A DNA stretch of 7,613 bases. It comes from Gemmatimonadota bacterium. GTDB taxonomy: Bacteria > Gemmatimonadota > Gemmatimonadetes > Gemmatimonadales > GWC2-71-9. The notes under the pieces are model-generated. The model was not told the origin of the DNA, made no database searches, and saw only the letters and a program-made list of their open reading frames with translations. Below, in pieces: positions 5,873 to 7,613 of this stretch. The stretch lies in the NCBI GenBank assembly GCA_022573095.1, contig JACZUR010000106.1:1-7613 (forward strand). The letters are read 5' to 3'. The position numbers and the translations under genes are program-made. The first letter of the stretch is position 1, and every line of letters starts with the position of its first letter.

Positions 5873-6561
5873 TTGGCAGGACTGGTCGTTCGAAGAGCCG
5901 TTCACGTGTGGATGGAGTCGGTGTAGCGTTTGCCGGAACGTTACTTGTCCATGTGCTGGCCGGGTCTGGTGTTTTTTGGGTGCCTAAGTTGGACAACCCG
6001 GATCAGTTGCTTGTGTACCAGGTTGATATAGTCGCAGCTCCGCGGCCCAGACCCAACGAGAGGAGAGCGCCCGAGGTAGTTCGTCGACCGGCGGAATCGG
6101 CGGTTCCGATCGGTCGGCAGCCGCGACGTTCGGACGTTGCTGGAGAAATGCCTCCCCCAGCTTCCGCGCGCGAACGAGAACTGCCAGCGAGGACGACGCC
6201 CGCTGTTGAGCCGGTTTCAGAGCCATCGACAGGCGAAGACGTAGGGACGGTGAGTACCAGCGGAGTGCGCTTCCCGTTCCCGGAGTACCTAAACAACATT
6301 GTTGCACAGGTCTATAGAAGATGGCGGCGTCCCACAGGAAACGTGGCACTCCGGGCTGAGGTGCTCTTTTTTATCCGGCGCGACGGCTCGGTGACGAACC
6401 TTCAGTTCGCGCGCCGCTCGGGCAGTTTCGCGTTCGATCTCGAGTCTCAGGGCGCCATCGAAGCCGCCGCGAATTCAGACGCGTTCGGTCCCTTACCCGA
6501 GGAATATCCGGCGGATGTTCTTCCCGTGAGTTTCTTCTTCGACCCGGAGTCGCTTAGATGA
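5869..6561 (+). CDS. TonB/TolA-like energy-transducing protein
   Basis: The position between tolR and tolB is that of TolA, which carries motor force across the periplasm. The 230-residue product has a basic cytoplasmic start (MIGRTGRSKSRSR), one membrane anchor (about 17-38) with H28 in the place where TonB/TolA anchors carry a conserved His, a disordered Pro/Arg/Glu-rich linker (about 57-130), and a C-terminal domain (about 135-228) of TonB/TolA type: FPFPEYLNNIVAQVYRRWRR, then VLFFIRRDGSVTNLQFARRS, then AIEAAANSDAFGPLPEEYP. It is far shorter than E. coli TolA (421 residues) and lacks the long Ala/Lys/Glu helical middle; the linker is TonB-like. Such short TonB-type TolA equivalents occur in many non-proteobacterial tol clusters. 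The start codon overlaps the tolR stop, and the stop overlaps the tolB start, both as ATGA. Calling it TolA in function is inference from position. Confidence 0.85.
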   Translation: MIGRTGRSKSRSRVDGVGVAFAGTLLVHVLAGSGVFWVPKLDNPDQLLVYQVDIVAAPRPRPNERRAPEVVRRPAESAVPIGRQPRRSDVAGEMPPPASARERELPARTTPAVEPVSEPSTGEDVGTVSTSGVRFPFPEYLNNIVAQVYRRWRRPTGNVALRAEVLFFIRRDGSVTNLQFARRSGSFAFDLESQGAIEAAANSDAFGPLPEEYPADVLPVSFFFDPESLR

Positions 6562-7613
6562 CCCGCATGTTTACCAAAAGCCCGGTGATCGCTGCTGTGC
6601 TTTTCTGTGCGATCATCTGGCGCGGAGAGGACGCACTCGCTCAGCGTGAGGGCCCTGCTGATCAAGGCGTGCGGGTCGGCATAACGTATGCTCCGGGCAC
6701 CCTTCCAGGTCTCCTCTTCTTGGGTAGTGGGCGCGGAGTGTTCTTGGATTCCGTTCGAGCGATACTCAGAAGAGATCTTGACTACTCGGACCGGTTCGAG
6801 ATGATAACCATACCGGGAAACGAGTTCCTGGAGATCGCTGGGCCGGTTGAAGGCGGCTCCGCACCGCTCTCCGAAGACGAGGCCGGATCGGTCGCGAACT
6901 ACGCGCTCTATGCGGCACTCAGAGTGGATTTCGCCCTGGACGTATCTAAGTCTCCGGATTCGGGCGCCGCGGTAACGCTCTTCGATGTGCGCGGCGCCGC
7001 GGTGAGGAGACGACTGGCGGTTGAAAACGGCGATGTTGAGAGCCTCGAGTTTAGAGCCAATGTACACCAGCTGTCTGATGCCATCGTGCTGGCGGCTACG
7101 GGTACTCCGGGAATTGCGACTTCGAGACTCTTATTTGTTAGGAGGGGACGGTTGTACCGGGTTGACTCGGATGGGGCTGGGGTTACGGGAATCGCAGCCA
7201 GCGGAAACGTATATTCACCGACGTGGCACCCGGAAGGCAAGGATTTCGCATACGCAAGTTTTCCCGGCGATTCGCGCGTCAGGATTGGGTCGCTGGACGG
7301 TGAATCTGGTGACGCGCATCTCATCATTGCCGGGGTGGATGGGACACAGGACTTTGCGCCGGCTTTTTCCCCGAATGGTGTGACCATTGTTTTTGCCCGC
7401 GCAGGGGCAGAGGGAACGGATATCTTCTCGTATAACTTGGCCGACAGTTGCTGCTTACAGCGCTTGACGGTGGGGCGATTTTCGGATAACCTGTCACCTA
7501 CGTTTAGTCCTGACGGGCGCCAAATCGCGTTCGTTTCCACCCGGCCGGGCTCACCTCAGATATATGTCATGGGCTCGGATGGGACCGGGGCTGAGTTGTT
7601 TGCGCCGTTCGAT
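6558..7613 (+). CDS. tolB: TolB, periplasmic Tol-Pal protein, 3' truncated by window
   Basis: TolB is the periplasmic partner that binds Pal and is released by TolA during outer-membrane constriction. The frame is open for 352 codons to the window edge; a full TolB is about 430 residues, so roughly the last fifth is missing. A signal peptide is clear: MTRMFTK, hydrophobic VIAAVLFCAII (10-20), likely cleavage after ALA (26-28, followed by Q). The N-terminal TolB domain (about 35-190) contains NYALYAALRVDFALDVS and FRANVHQLSDAIVLAATGTP, the latter matching the family's h-x-l-aD-x-i-x-x-x-l-TG-x-x-G-i element. Beta-propeller (PD40) repeats follow: SPTWHPEGKDFAYAS (220-234), FAPAFSPNGVTIVFARA (266-282), SPTFSPDGRQIAFVSTRPGS (313-332, the most canonical) with QIYVM. 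The start overlaps the upstream stop (ATGA). Pal is expected beyond the edge. The long minus-strand frames opposite this gene are its shadows. Confidence 0.95.
   Translation, partial: MTRMFTKSPVIAAVLFCAIIWRGEDALAQREGPADQGVRVGITYAPGTLPGLLFLGSGRGVFLDSVRAILRRDLDYSDRFEMITIPGNEFLEIAGPVEGGSAPLSEDEAGSVANYALYAALRVDFALDVSKSPDSGAAVTLFDVRGAAVRRRLAVENGDVESLEFRANVHQLSDAIVLAATGTPGIATSRLLFVRRGRLYRVDSDGAGVTGIAASGNVYSPTWHPEGKDFAYASFPGDSRVRIGSLDGESGDAHLIIAGVDGTQDFAPAFSPNGVTIVFARAGAEGTDIFSYNLADSCCLQRLTVGRFSDNLSPTFSPDGRQIAFVSTRPGSPQIYVMGSDGTGAELFAPFD

Noticed and set aside
6447..7067. 206-codon minus-strand frame opposite tolA-like/tolB
   Set aside because: It lies across two confidently identified plus-strand genes, shows no domain, and is typical of antisense openness in GC-rich coding DNA.
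6908..7540. 210-codon minus-strand frame opposite tolB
   Set aside because: It is low-complexity Ser/Pro/Ala antisense to the TolB propeller repeats, with no recognisable protein.

Overview
The window reads as core chromosome of a Gram-negative (outer-membrane) bacterium with moderately high GC. The short TolQ-TolR-TonB/TolA-TolB block, the LysM protein with a GDPYMWPEIYRVN-type motif, the tsaE-tsaB-rimI cluster and the NTF2-like protein fit what I recall of Gemmatimonadota and close relatives. That taxonomic guess is inference from gene style and was not searched. All confident genes are on the + strand.

Left part (1-728): the 3' end of an NTF2/SnoaL-like protein gene, then a damaged stretch. 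In it, a reading frame without any start codon joins a zinc-ribbon/RING-like cysteine cluster (about 444-539, almost purely G/C in third codon positions) to the C-terminal half of TsaE, the t6A ATPase (about 519-728, ordinary third positions). The P-loop half of TsaE is missing. This is the oddest spot in the window: a rearrangement scar or an assembly chimera.

Centre-left (713-2436): tsaB (TTG start) overlaps the TsaE remnant and the downstream rimI. TsaB and TsaE serve tRNA t6A synthesis; RimI is an N-acetyltransferase of the same common cluster. A near-perfect sigma70-type promoter (TTGACA-N17-TATAGT) follows rimI and drives ssb, which has a strong Shine-Dalgarno, a GTG start and the usual DDDLPF tail. 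A hexanucleotide tandem repeat in ssb encodes an Asp-Ala run.

Centre (2417-3598): a secreted LysM protein gene starts inside the last codons of ssb. A 184-base gap without a recognisable gene follows.

Right part (3783-7613): an extended-SDR nucleotide-sugar epimerase (GalE-like), tolQ, tolR, a TonB/TolA-like gene and tolB are packed with ATGA overlaps or zero spacing, so they look like one translationally coupled operon. TolQ-TolR form the proton-driven motor, the TonB/TolA protein spans the periplasm, and TolB binds Pal, which would be expected just beyond the window. tolB runs off the right edge. Apart from the RING-TsaE junction, I see no clearly novel system here.
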